DNA of 38,321 nt, from NCBI GenBank assembly GCA_005882295.1, contig VBAI01000009.1, forward strand, positions 1 to 38,321, given 5' to 3'. Below the pieces are notes generated by a model. That model was given only the letters and a program-made list of their open reading frames with translations. It did not search any database and was not told the DNA's origin. Source of the DNA: Candidatus Segetimicrobium genomatis (GTDB lineage: Bacteria > Sysuimicrobiota > Sysuimicrobiia > Sysuimicrobiales > Kaftiobacteriaceae). The position numbers were made by a program, and so were the translations under genes. The number at the start of each line of letters is the position of its first letter. Position 1 is the first letter of the stretch. This document shows, piece after piece, positions 31,995 through 38,321 of this stretch.

Positions 31995-32824
31995 TCTCGG
32001 TTCCGCAACGGACGATCCGCCGGCCGGTGACATGCTCGGGCATCGGCATCCACACCGGAGATCCCGCGACGGTGGTGTGCCAGCCGGCCCCGCTCGGCAC
32101 CGGCATCGTGTTTGTGCGCGTGGACCGTCCCGCCTCCCCCGCGGTCAAAGCGGCCGCCAGCATGGTGAGCGACACGCAGCGCGGTATCACTCTGGGGCAG
32201 CGCACACCTGTGCGCACGGTGGAGCATCTGCTCGCCGCCGCGGCCGGCGTGGGCGTGAGCAACCTGCGCGTCGAGGTGCGCGGAGAGGAACTGCCCATCC
32301 TGGACGGGAGTGCCGCGCCGTACGTCGAGGCGCTCACCTCCGCGGGGATCATCGAGCAAGCGGGGCGGCGGCCGGTGCGGACGGTGCACAGTCCTCTCTG
32401 GGTGAGTCAGGACGCGGCGTGGATCCTGGCCGTCCCGGCCGATCGCTTGCGGGTCACCTACATCGTGTCGCTACGGGCAGGCGGGCTTGGTACTCAGGTC
32501 GTGGACTTCGATCCGAGCAGGCATCAGTTTGTAGACGAGATTGCACCGTCGCGCACCTGGGGATTCGCTGACGAGCTGCAGACGCTGCAGCGGGCCGGCC
32601 TGGCGCGCGGCGCGTCCGCCAGCAACGCGCTGGGCATCGGGGCGGAGGGGTATCTCTCCCCGCCTCGGTTTCCCGACGAGCCGGCGCGGCACAAGGTGCT
32701 CGACCTGCTCGGAGATCTGATGCTCGCCGAAACTGTGGTGCACGCGCATATCATCGCCTGCGGGGCCGGCCATGACTTACACGTCGAACTCGCCCGTAGA
32801 ATCGTTGAAACGGTGCAGCGTTGA
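31991..32824 (+). CDS. lpxC: UDP-3-O-acyl-N-acetylglucosamine deacetylase
   Basis: A 277-residue zinc amidase, the committed step of lipid A synthesis. Zinc ligands are visible: the His in RTVEHLLAA (about residue 78) and the His and Asp in [12 protein letters not shown] (about 236-247). Other hallmarks are [25 protein letters not shown] and [13 protein letters not shown], and a catalytic His in [13 protein letters not shown]. The length is slightly short (E. coli 305) at the C-terminus, where the last codons (ETVQR) and the TGA stop lie inside the left arm of the 8-nt array at 32803-32834. The array may thus have replaced the original end of the gene. It is separate from fabZ, not fused as in some phyla. 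Confidence 0.95.
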   Translation: MISVPQRTIRRPVTCSGIGIHTGDPATVVCQPAPLGTGIVFVRVDRPASPAVKAAASMVSDTQRGITLGQRTPVRTVEHLLAAAAGVGVSNLRVEVRGEELPILDGSAAPYVEALTSAGIIEQAGRRPVRTVHSPLWVSQDAAWILAVPADRLRVTYIVSLRAGGLGTQVVDFDPSRHQFVDEIAPSRTWGFADELQTLQRAGLARGASASNALGIGAEGYLSPPRFPDEPARHKVLDLLGDLMLAETVVHAHIIACGAGHDLHVELARRIVETVQR

Positions 32825-32894
32825 AGCGTTGGAGTGTCGAATAATGAATTGCCGGAGAGCATCGTTCCAACGTTTCAACGTTCCAACGCTTCAA
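32803..32894. repeat. inverted pair of 8-nt tandem arrays between lpxC and fabZ
   Basis: Left arm 32803-32834: cgttgaaa, cggtgcag, cgttgaag, cgttggag. Right arm 32863-32894: cgttccaa, cgtttcaa, cgttccaa, cgcttcaa. A 14-bp perfect complement (GTTGAAGCGTTGGA, 32820-32833, with 32882-32895) forms the base of the hairpin, with a 28-base spacer between the arrays. It covers the lpxC stop codon and ends 6 bases before the fabZ ribosome site. No T-tract follows. Confidence 0.8.
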
Positions 32895-32914
32895 CATCCA
32901 GGTGGAGGTCGGCA

Positions 32915-33358
32915 ATGATCATCGATCGCGAGGGCATTCAGAAGATTATCCCCCACCGCCCGCCGTTTCTCTTTGTCGACCGGATCACCGAGATCAATGA
33001 CACTCGCATTGTGGGGGAAAAGGACGTCACGGGGGATGAGTGGTTCTTTGCCGGTCACTTTCCCGGGACGCCGGTGATGCCGGGTGTGCTGATTGTGGAA
33101 GCCATCGCGCAGACCGGGGCGTGCCTGGCGCTGAACGCGCGTGGATTTGCGGGCCAGATTCCCTACTTCGCCGCGCTGGACAAAGTCCGCTTCCGCCGGC
33201 CGGTGACGCCCGGCGCCCGGCTGGTGATGGAGTGCACGGTGAAGTGGGTGCGTGGCCGCGTCGGCCGGGTGGAAGGGCGGGCCATGGTGGACGGCGAGGT
33301 GGTCGCGGAAGGAGAGTTCACGTTTGCGATGGCTCAGGCGCGGGCGGAGGCGACGTGA
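32915..33358 (+). CDS. fabZ: 3-hydroxyacyl-ACP dehydratase
   Basis: A 147-residue hot-dog-fold enzyme dehydrating 3-hydroxyacyl-ACP in fatty acid elongation; it competes with LpxA/LpxD for the same acyl-ACP, which explains its usual place in lpx clusters. Conserved blocks are IIPHRPPFLFVDRITEI, AGHFPGTPVMPGVLIVEAIA with the catalytic His and Glu, ALDKVRFRRPVTPG, and GEVVAEGEFTFAM. The length is typical. ATG 32915 is chosen with GGTGGAGG at 32901-32908; the frame stays open upstream to 32834 only through the inverted array. The stop overlaps a possible GTG start of lpxA. Confidence 0.96.
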   Translation: MIIDREGIQKIIPHRPPFLFVDRITEINDTRIVGEKDVTGDEWFFAGHFPGTPVMPGVLIVEAIAQTGACLALNARGFAGQIPYFAALDKVRFRRPVTPGARLVMECTVKWVRGRVGRVEGRAMVDGEVVAEGEFTFAMAQARAEAT

Positions 33359-33360
33359 CG

Positions 33361-34191
33361 ATGGCGGGTGACCGCGTCCCGAGCCCGGCCGCGACGTCCA
33401 TCCATCCGTCGGCCGTCGTCCATGCCGAGGCCCGCCTCGGCCGGGGGGTGGTGGTGGGACCCTATGCGGTCATCGAGGCCGGCGTGATCATCGGCGATGA
33501 CACGATCATCGGACCGCATAGCGTGGTGAAATCCGGCGTGACCCTCGGGCAGAGCAACCGTCTCAGCGTCGGCGTGGTCCTGGGGGAAGAACCCCAGCAC
33601 CGCCGGTTCGCAGGCGAGCGAAGCTTCGTGCGCATCGGCAGCGAGAATACGTTCCGCGAATACGTCACGGTGAACCGGGGCTACGGAGAAGGGGAGATCA
33701 CGGAGATCGGGGATGACAACTACCTGATGTCCTACGTGCACATCGGCCACAACTGCCGCATCACCACTGGCGTCACGATCACCAGCGGCGCGAAGCTGGC
33801 CGGCCACGTGCTCGTTCATGAGCAGGCGAATCTCGGCGGGCAGGTCGGCGTGCATCAGTTTGTGCGCGTCGGCCGGCTGGTGATGGTGGGCGGCGGATCA
33901 GTGCTGCGGCAGGATGTCCCCCCGTTTGTCCTGGCCTTTGGGGTGCCGGCGCACGCCTACGGCCTCAACTCCGTCGGTCTGACCCGTGCCGGAATCCCGC
34001 CGGTCCACCGCACGATGCTCAAGCGCGCGTTCATGCTGCTGTATCGGTCCCGGCTTGGTGTCTCCACGGCGCTTGCCCGCATGGACGCCGAACTGGGGAG
34101 CGATCCCTATGTGCGCGAGATGATCGAGTTCATCCGCGGCGGCCAGGAGCGGGGGATTATCCGCTGGACCAAAGAACGCGATGAGGAGTGA
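33361..34191 (+). CDS. lpxA: UDP-N-acetylglucosamine acyltransferase
   Basis: A 276-residue left-handed beta-helix enzyme, first step of lipid A synthesis, acylating UDP-GlcNAc at O3. Landmarks are IHPSAVVHAEARLGRGVVVG, GEEPQHRRFAG, REYVTVNRG, YVHIGHNCRI with the catalytic His, GGQVGVHQFVRVG, and the helical C-terminal part beginning LNSVGLTRAGI. The length fits (E. coli 262). ATG 33361 is used; GTG 33355, overlapping the fabZ stop, is also possible with GGAGG at 33346-33350. The stop lies within lpxI (11-base overlap), so the genes are tightly coupled. Confidence 0.95.
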   Translation: MAGDRVPSPAATSIHPSAVVHAEARLGRGVVVGPYAVIEAGVIIGDDTIIGPHSVVKSGVTLGQSNRLSVGVVLGEEPQHRRFAGERSFVRIGSENTFREYVTVNRGYGEGEITEIGDDNYLMSYVHIGHNCRITTGVTITSGAKLAGHVLVHEQANLGGQVGVHQFVRVGRLVMVGGGSVLRQDVPPFVLAFGVPAHAYGLNSVGLTRAGIPPVHRTMLKRAFMLLYRSRLGVSTALARMDAELGSDPYVREMIEFIRGGQERGIIRWTKERDEE

Positions 34192-35017
34192 CACCGCCTC
34201 GCCCGCCCGCGACGCGATCGGGCTCATCGCGGGCGGGGGCACCCTGCCGCTGGTGCTGGCCAAGGCGGTGAAGGCCCGCGGGCATCCGCTGGTGTGCCTC
34301 GCCCTGGACGATGCCGACGCCTCGCTCGTCTCACTTGCCGATCACACCTACCACGTGCGATTCGGACAGGTGGAAGACGTCATTGCCGCGCTGCGACGGC
34401 ATGGTGCCCGGCGCGTCCTCATGGTCGGCCGAGTGTCCCGAACTGATCTGGTGGACCGTGGGGATGCCCTGTTCCGCCGCTGGCTCGGTGAGGCCCCCGA
34501 CCGGCGGGATCAGACCGTGTTTCGGCGAGGCGTGCAGCGCCTGCATGACCTGGGGGTGGACGTGGCGAGCCCCTTGGAGTTTGCGCCTGAACTCGCGGTT
34601 CCCGCTGACGTGCTCACGCGCCGCGTCCCGACGGAACCCGAGTGGCACGACATCCGGCTAGGACTATCCGTGGCCCGGGCGGTGGCCGCACTTGACGCCG
34701 GCCAAACCGTGGTGCTGAAGCGAGGCGTGATTCTTGCGGTGGAGGCGGCTGAAGGGACCGACGCCGCCATCCGCCGGGGCGGGGGACTCGCGGCAGGCAC
34801 CGTCGTGGTCAAGGCGGCGCGGCCGGATCAGGATCCTCGGTTCGATCTGCCGACGATCGGCGCGCAGACCGTCGCACTACTGCAAGACGTTGGTGCCGCC
34901 GTGCTGGCGGTTGAAGCCGGCAAGACGCTGCTGCTCGACCGGCACGAGGCGGTAGCGGTTGCCGACCAGGCTGGCATTGCGCTGGTCGGGGTGGACGTGG
35001 CTGAGGCCGGCCGATAG
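34181..35017 (+). CDS. lpxI: UDP-2,3-diacylglucosamine pyrophosphatase LpxI
   Basis: A 278-residue enzyme that hydrolyses UDP-2,3-diacylglucosamine to lipid X. It is the LpxI type, used in place of LpxH in alphaproteobacteria and many diderm lineages. Typical features are the N-terminal IGLIAGGGTLPLVLAKAV, VGRVSRTDL, a middle domain with RGVQRLHDLGVDV, and the C-terminal VILAVEAAEGTDAAIRRGG and VVVKAARPDQDPRFDLPTIG motifs. ATG 34181 overlaps lpxA. It is followed by lpxB, the next enzyme in the pathway, which uses lipid X; lpxB translation probably starts inside lpxI. Confidence 0.93.
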   Translation: MRSDTASPARDAIGLIAGGGTLPLVLAKAVKARGHPLVCLALDDADASLVSLADHTYHVRFGQVEDVIAALRRHGARRVLMVGRVSRTDLVDRGDALFRRWLGEAPDRRDQTVFRRGVQRLHDLGVDVASPLEFAPELAVPADVLTRRVPTEPEWHDIRLGLSVARAVAALDAGQTVVLKRGVILAVEAAEGTDAAIRRGGGLAAGTVVVKAARPDQDPRFDLPTIGAQTVALLQDVGAAVLAVEAGKTLLLDRHEAVAVADQAGIALVGVDVAEAGR

Positions 35018-36152
35018 GGGCAACAACATCTTCATCGTCGCCGGAGAAGTCTCCGGCGACATGGCCGCCGCCTCGCTCGCCGCCGAGATTATCCGGCTCG
35101 ATCCCGCCGCCACGCTGCGCGGGATCGGCGGCCCGCGGATGGCCGCCGCCGGTGTGACGATCCTGGCTGAAAGCTCCACCTGGAGCGTGATCGGGCATGT
35201 AGATCCGCTGCTCCGGCTGCGGACGCATCTCCGCCGGTTGCGGCAGGTGGAGGAGATGATCCGACGCTCTGCCCCCGCACTGCTCGTGCTGGTCGATTTT
35301 GCCGCATTCAATCTCCGGCTGGCGGAGCTCCTCCGCGGTGCGTTCCCCGTGGTGTACTACTTCCCGCCGATGGTGTCGGTGCGGCGGGGAAATCGTGCGG
35401 CCAAGGTGGCCAGGCTGCGCATGCGGCTCCTGGCTACCCTGCGACGGGAGGCAGAAGCCTATCGCGCTGTGGGTGCCGACGTGGAATTTGTGGGACACCC
35501 CGCCGTCGACGTGGTGCACCCGACGATGGATGTGCCGGCGGCGCGCCGGCGGTTTGGGGTGCCGGTGGACGGCCCGATCGTGGGGCTGATGCCAGGCAGC
35601 CGGCCCCAGGAGATCCGCGCGCACCTGCCGGTCATGCTGGATGCCGCGCGGGCACTGCGCGCGGCCCGGCCCGAGCTCTGGTTCCTCCTGCCCGTCCCCA
35701 CCGAGTACCTGGCGCGCCTGGTCGAGCCGCCAGTAATGGCATCGGGCCTGCCGGTGCGGGTCGTGCCGGAGATCTACGATGCGATGGCCGCGTCGGACGT
35801 GCTCGTCGCAGCCACCGGGACGGCAACACTGGAAGCGGCCGTGCTGGGCATCCCGATGGTGGCCGTATACCACCTGCCCTGGCTGAGCTGGAGGATTGCC
35901 AAGCGGATCGCCAGTGTACCGTATGCCGCGCTGCCGAATATCCTGGCCGGCCGCGAAATTGTCCCGGAACTGCTCCAAGACCAGATGCGTGGCGACGCGA
36001 TCGCGCACATCGTGCAGATGCTCCTGACTGACGCGCAGCAACGGGCCGCGATGCGCGCAGCGTTGCGGGAGGTGGCGGCGGATCTTGGTCCGCCCGGTGT
36101 GGCCGCGCGTGCCGCCCAGCATGTCCTCATGCGGTTGTCGAGGGCCCGGTAG
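34977..36152 (+). CDS. lpxB: lipid-A-disaccharide synthase
   Basis: A GT19 glycosyltransferase joining lipid X to UDP-diacylglucosamine, on the inner face of the inner membrane. Family blocks are NIFIVAGEVSGDMAAASLA, GGPRMAAAGV, VLVDFAAFNLRLA, YYFPPMV, VEFVGHPAVDV, GLMPGSRPQEI, and ATGTATLEAAVLGIPMV with YHLPWLSW. The start is unclear: no ATG or GTG lies in frame near the homology start (about 35025). TTG 34977 (AGG six bases upstream) is given; TTG 34959 and CTG 35001 (GGGGTGG upstream) are alternatives, all overlapping lpxI. The usual KIFIVAGE start suggests only a few extra residues are needed, which favours CTG 35001. Confidence 0.9.
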   Translation: MRWSGWTWLRPADRGNNIFIVAGEVSGDMAAASLAAEIIRLDPAATLRGIGGPRMAAAGVTILAESSTWSVIGHVDPLLRLRTHLRRLRQVEEMIRRSAPALLVLVDFAAFNLRLAELLRGAFPVVYYFPPMVSVRRGNRAAKVARLRMRLLATLRREAEAYRAVGADVEFVGHPAVDVVHPTMDVPAARRRFGVPVDGPIVGLMPGSRPQEIRAHLPVMLDAARALRAARPELWFLLPVPTEYLARLVEPPVMASGLPVRVVPEIYDAMAASDVLVAATGTATLEAAVLGIPMVAVYHLPWLSWRIAKRIASVPYAALPNILAGREIVPELLQDQMRGDAIAHIVQMLLTDAQQRAAMRAALREVAADLGPPGVAARAAQHVLMRLSRAR

Positions 36153-36170
36153 GGCAAACCTTAGGGTAAG

Positions 36171-36722
36171 ATGGGAACGATCATGGGCACACCCTGGCGG
36201 CTGATCCTGGCGAGTGGCGCGGCTGCGCTTGCCGCGTCGTCCTGGGGCTCTCCCGGGCCCCTCGCCGTGGTGGCTGGCGCCGTGGAACCTGTCCCGGCTC
36301 CATTTGTGGACATCCAGGGAACGCGGCTGACCGGCGCCGATGACGCCGGCCGCAAGCAGTGGGAACTACAGGCGGCGTCGGTGCAGATCGATCGAGAACG
36401 GAACACGCTCACGCTGGCTGATGTCACCGGCTGGCTCTATCGGGGCGGCGCCCGCCAGCTGCAACTGCATGCTCCCCGGGCCACGTATCAGAGCCAGACC
36501 GGGACTGTGGAGCTTGCTGGCGGAGTTACGGCGAGCGCGCCTGATGGGCGGAGGATCATCGCGGAACGGGTGCGGTGGACAGGGGCGCACCTCACGGCGG
36601 CCGGCGGAATCGTGCTGACCCAGCCCGGCATGACGGTCCGCGCCGATCAGATGTCCGGCGATGTCGCGTTCGACTGGGTCACCTTCGAAGGACATGTGGC
36701 GATTACGTTCACTCCGCAATAG
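36171..36722 (+). CDS. lptC: LPS export ABC transporter periplasmic protein LptC
   Basis: A 183-residue protein with an N-terminal membrane anchor (about 8-30, WRLILASGAAALAASSWG) and a periplasmic beta-jellyroll of the OstA/LptC type. Visible features are IQGTRLTGADDAGRKQWELQAASVQID (in two parts), LADVTGWLYRGGARQLQLHA, then GTVELAGGVTASAPDG and MTVRADQMSGDVAFDWVTFEGHV. LptC links the LptB2FG pump to LptA. ATG 36171 is used; ATG 36183, with GGGA six bases upstream, is equally good. It overlaps lptA by 29 bases. Confidence 0.87.
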   Translation: MGTIMGTPWRLILASGAAALAASSWGSPGPLAVVAGAVEPVPAPFVDIQGTRLTGADDAGRKQWELQAASVQIDRERNTLTLADVTGWLYRGGARQLQLHAPRATYQSQTGTVELAGGVTASAPDGRRIIAERVRWTGAHLTAAGGIVLTQPGMTVRADQMSGDVAFDWVTFEGHVAITFTPQ

Positions 36723-37530
36723 GTTTGAGGTCGCGCTCGTCACCCTGGCCTGGGCGCTGGTTGCCGCTGCGGCGACGGGGCCGGCGACGGCCCAGCAGCC
36801 CCTGCAGCTGGACGTGACGGGCGCAACTCGCGTGGAATTCAACGACAGCGTCGGAGTATGGGAGCTATACGGGAATCCGGTGACTGTAAGGCGAGGGCTG
36901 GTGGTGCTGAAAGCCCCGGCGGTCCGATACAATGCCAAAGACCAGATCGTCATCGCGTCAAGCGGAGTGTCCTACGGCGACCAGATGCTCATCGCGTCCG
37001 CCGGTACCGTAACCGTCTGGTTGCGGGAAGGGCGCGCGGTGGCCGAGAACGATGTGCAGGTGGCTTACCGGGGGGTGGACCCCGTCGACCTGCGCGCCGC
37101 CCGCGTGGAACTGTTGCAGGAGCAACGGTCCCTCATCGCCTCCGGTGCCGCCCGGCTGGCCCGAGGGTCGTCGGCGATCACCGCCGACCAGATCGAGTAC
37201 GACCACGCGGCGAGGCGCGCCGTGGCGGCGGGTGCCGTCCAGGCCCGCACGCCCGATGGCAGGCTGGGTGCCGATCGCGTCGAGGCGCGGCTGGCGACAG
37301 AGGAGTTCATCGCCGACGGTCACGTCGTCGTCACTCGCGATACTGTGGAGGGCCACGCCGCCCATGCGGTTTTCCGGCAGCAGGCGGGTCAGGTAGAACT
37401 GTCCGGCGACGCACTGGTACATCTCGGGCGCAACATGGTGCAGGCCCAGGTCATCACCATCGACCTCCGGGCCAGACGCGTGACGGCGACCGGCCGGCCG
37501 CACCTGGTCGGGTATCCAGCCGCGCCGTAG
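36694..37530 (+). CDS. lptA: LPS transport periplasmic protein LptA (OstA-like)
   Basis: A 278-residue periplasmic protein with a clear signal peptide (RFEVALVTLAWALVAAAATG, about 10-29, cut after ATA). An OstA-type beta-jellyroll repeats the 'AxxVxYxxxxxxxxAxGxV' pattern (APAVRYNAKDQIVIASSGVS, ADQIEYDHAARRAVAAGAVQ, GADRVEARLATEEFIADGHV). It forms the bridge carrying LPS from LptC to the outer membrane. It is longer than E. coli LptA (185), as in many non-proteobacteria. ATG 36694 gives the signal peptide; a longer frame to 36661 adds nothing. The TAG stop is formed by two native bases plus the first G of the inserted GIY-YIG element; without the insertion the stop would be TAA. Confidence 0.87.
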   Translation: MWRLRSLRNRFEVALVTLAWALVAAAATGPATAQQPLQLDVTGATRVEFNDSVGVWELYGNPVTVRRGLVVLKAPAVRYNAKDQIVIASSGVSYGDQMLIASAGTVTVWLREGRAVAENDVQVAYRGVDPVDLRAARVELLQEQRSLIASGAARLARGSSAITADQIEYDHAARRAVAAGAVQARTPDGRLGADRVEARLATEEFIADGHVVVTRDTVEGHAAHAVFRQQAGQVELSGDALVHLGRNMVQAQVITIDLRARRVTATGRPHLVGYPAAP

Positions 37531-37828
37531 GCCGTTCCAACTTGATAGCTCATGGTCTACACATACGTACTCTACAGTCACAAGGATGGTCGGTGGTACA
37601 CGGGAGTTACGAAGGACCTAAGAGCGAGGATGCGAGAGCACCGCGGAGGCAGAGTGTTATCCACGAAGTCCAGACGCCCGCTTACCCTCGTATACTACGA
37701 GGCCTCCCTGGATGAGGACGACGCCTGGAGGCGGGAGCGCTACCTTAAGACCGGGCGAGGGAAGCGCTATCTCCGTCAACGCCTACGCGTCGCAATGAGC
37801 ACCACGTGGCAATCAAGTTGGAACGGCC
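37530..37828. mobile_element. 299-bp GIY-YIG mobile element with terminal inverted repeats
   Basis: The ends are perfect 17-bp inverted repeats: GGCCGTTCCAACTTGAT at 37530-37546 and its complement at 37812-37828, extended by GC after one mismatch. Both flanks carry CGTA (37526-37529 and 37829-37832), a 4-bp target duplication. Removing the element and one CGTA restores lptA with stop TAA and lptB 4 bases later, so the insertion landed in the stop codon of lptA without harming it. The only gene is the GIY-YIG nuclease, filling the element from end to end. The related gene-less element at 9907-9995 has nearly the same ends. Confidence 0.8.
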
Positions 37829-37833
37829 CGTAA
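37552..37833 (+). CDS. GIY-YIG nuclease family protein (COG2827/UPF0213-like)
   Basis: A 93-residue single-domain GIY-YIG nuclease: YTYVLYSHKDGRWYTGVTKD (GIY replaced by YVL, YIG by YTG), the catalytic Arg in LRARMREHRGG, and the Glu in LVYYEASLDEDDAWRRERYL, then KTGRGKRYL. These small stand-alone proteins are common, multi-copy and poorly understood. ATG 37552 lies just inside the left terminal repeat; no ribosome site is present, so translation may rely on coupling to lptA, whose stop is 21 bases upstream. The last seven residues (QSSWNGP) come from the right terminal repeat, and the TAA stop is supplied by host DNA at the target duplication. It could drive movement by cutting DNA, or be cargo of a TIR element moved by another enzyme. 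Confidence 0.85.
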   Translation: MVYTYVLYSHKDGRWYTGVTKDLRARMREHRGGRVLSTKSRRPLTLVYYEASLDEDDAWRRERYLKTGRGKRYLRQRLRVAMSTTWQSSWNGP

Positions 37834-37837
37834 CCCG

Positions 37838-38321
37838 ATGCTGGCCGCGACAGGGCTCGTCAAACGCTACGGACCGCGCACGGTCGTGAACGGCGTGGCC
37901 GTGCAGGTCGAACGCGGCGAGACCGTTGGGCTCCTCGGTCCCAACGGCGCGGGCAAGACCACGACGTTCTACATGATGGTGGGACTGGTGCGGCCCGATG
38001 CCGGGGAGGTGCTCCTGGATGGGGCGTCCCTGACGGCGATGCCGGTGCACGAGCGGGCCCGGCGCGGCATCGGGTATCTGGCGCAGGATCCCTCGGTCTT
38101 TCGCGGGCTCACTGTTGAAGAAAACATCCTCATGATCCTGCAGGCGAATGGGGCCGCGAAGGCGGCGCAGCACGAGGTGCTGGAACGACTGCTTCGCGAG
38201 TTTGGCCTGCTCACCGTCCGCAAGCAGCGCGGGGTGACGCTCTCAGGAGGCGAACGGCGCCGCGTCGAAATCGCGCGCGTCCTGGCGATGAATCCCTCCT
38301 ATGTGCTGCTCGACGAGCCGT
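37838..38321 (+). CDS. lptB: LPS export ABC transporter ATP-binding protein LptB, N-terminal part
   Basis: The first 161 codons of the ATPase that powers LPS extraction; the gene runs off the window. Walker A is LLGPNGAGKTTTFYMMVG (about 31-48), the Q-loop is YLAQDPSVFRGLTVEEN, the ABC signature is LSGGERRRVEIAR, and Walker B is YVLLDEP at the very end. The FRGLTVEENI stretch is typical of LptB. ATG 37838 follows 5 bases after the TAA of the GIY-YIG gene. Before the insertion it would have followed the lptA stop by 4 bases, the usual lptA-lptB coupling. Confidence 0.92.
   Translation, partial: MLAATGLVKRYGPRTVVNGVAVQVERGETVGLLGPNGAGKTTTFYMMVGLVRPDAGEVLLDGASLTAMPVHERARRGIGYLAQDPSVFRGLTVEENILMILQANGAAKAAQHEVLERLLREFGLLTVRKQRGVTLSGGERRRVEIARVLAMNPSYVLLDEP

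Noticed and set aside
32834-32914. In-frame ATG start for fabZ at 32834
   Set aside because: The extra codons are the inverted 8-nt array; ATG 32915 has a strong ribosome site and the usual FabZ N-terminus.

Overview
The window comes from a GC-rich diderm bacterium. It encodes a complete Raetz-type lipid A start pathway (lpxD, lpxC, fabZ, lpxA, lpxI, lpxB), LPS transport genes (lptC, lptA, lptB), BamA, a TamB-like protein and three Skp/OmpH-like proteins. It also carries a SpoIVB-type S55 protease-like protein and uses LpxI rather than LpxH. One large outer-membrane cluster of this kind is known from diderm Firmicutes and deep-branching candidate phyla, so an uncultured lineage of that sort is plausible. 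The phylum cannot be fixed from the window alone.

Layout. 1-303: 3' end of nuoC (respiratory complex I). 395-3605: three consecutive sulfite-oxidase-fold molybdopterin oxidoreductases, the last with a multi-helix membrane domain. 3642-9906: a good sigma70-type promoter, a DUF2203 gene, then a 2-oxoacid dehydrogenase operon (E3, E1 alpha, E1 beta, E2) and lipoyl synthase. 9903-12142: an accessory stretch with an 89-bp MITE-like element, a four-helix-bundle gene, ridA, a small zinc-ribbon gene and an HTH gene whose 3' end runs into tRNA-Gln. 12143-17538: tRNA-Gln(UUG), glmU, prs, a wecA/tagO-like transferase, wecB and a small lipoyl-like membrane protein, i.e. UDP-GlcNAc, PRPP and surface-glycan precursor supply. 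17722-38321: the envelope cluster: S55 protein, TamB, sigma factor, a single-pass membrane protein, BamA, an unknown exported protein, three Skp-like proteins, lpxD-lpxC-fabZ-lpxA-lpxI-lpxB, lptC-lptA, an inserted GIY-YIG element and lptB (cut by the window end).

The genes after 17.7 kb form a supply line for the outer membrane. GlmU makes UDP-GlcNAc, the Lpx enzymes turn it into lipid A precursor, the Lpt proteins move LPS outward, and BamA, TamB and the Skp-like proteins handle outer-membrane protein and lipid traffic.

The most unusual signals are non-coding or mobile. (1) A 299-bp element consists almost only of a GIY-YIG nuclease gene between 17-bp terminal inverted repeats. It is flanked by a 4-bp duplication (CGTA) and sits exactly in the stop codon of lptA. 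A gene-less 89-bp relative with almost the same ends and its own 4-bp duplication (CTAG) sits at the stop codon of lipA. (2) Four intergenic inverted pairs of 7-, 8- or 9-nt tandem arrays share one architecture but differ in sequence. (3) A perfect 145-bp tandem duplication copies the ribosome binding site and start codon of the first skp-like gene.
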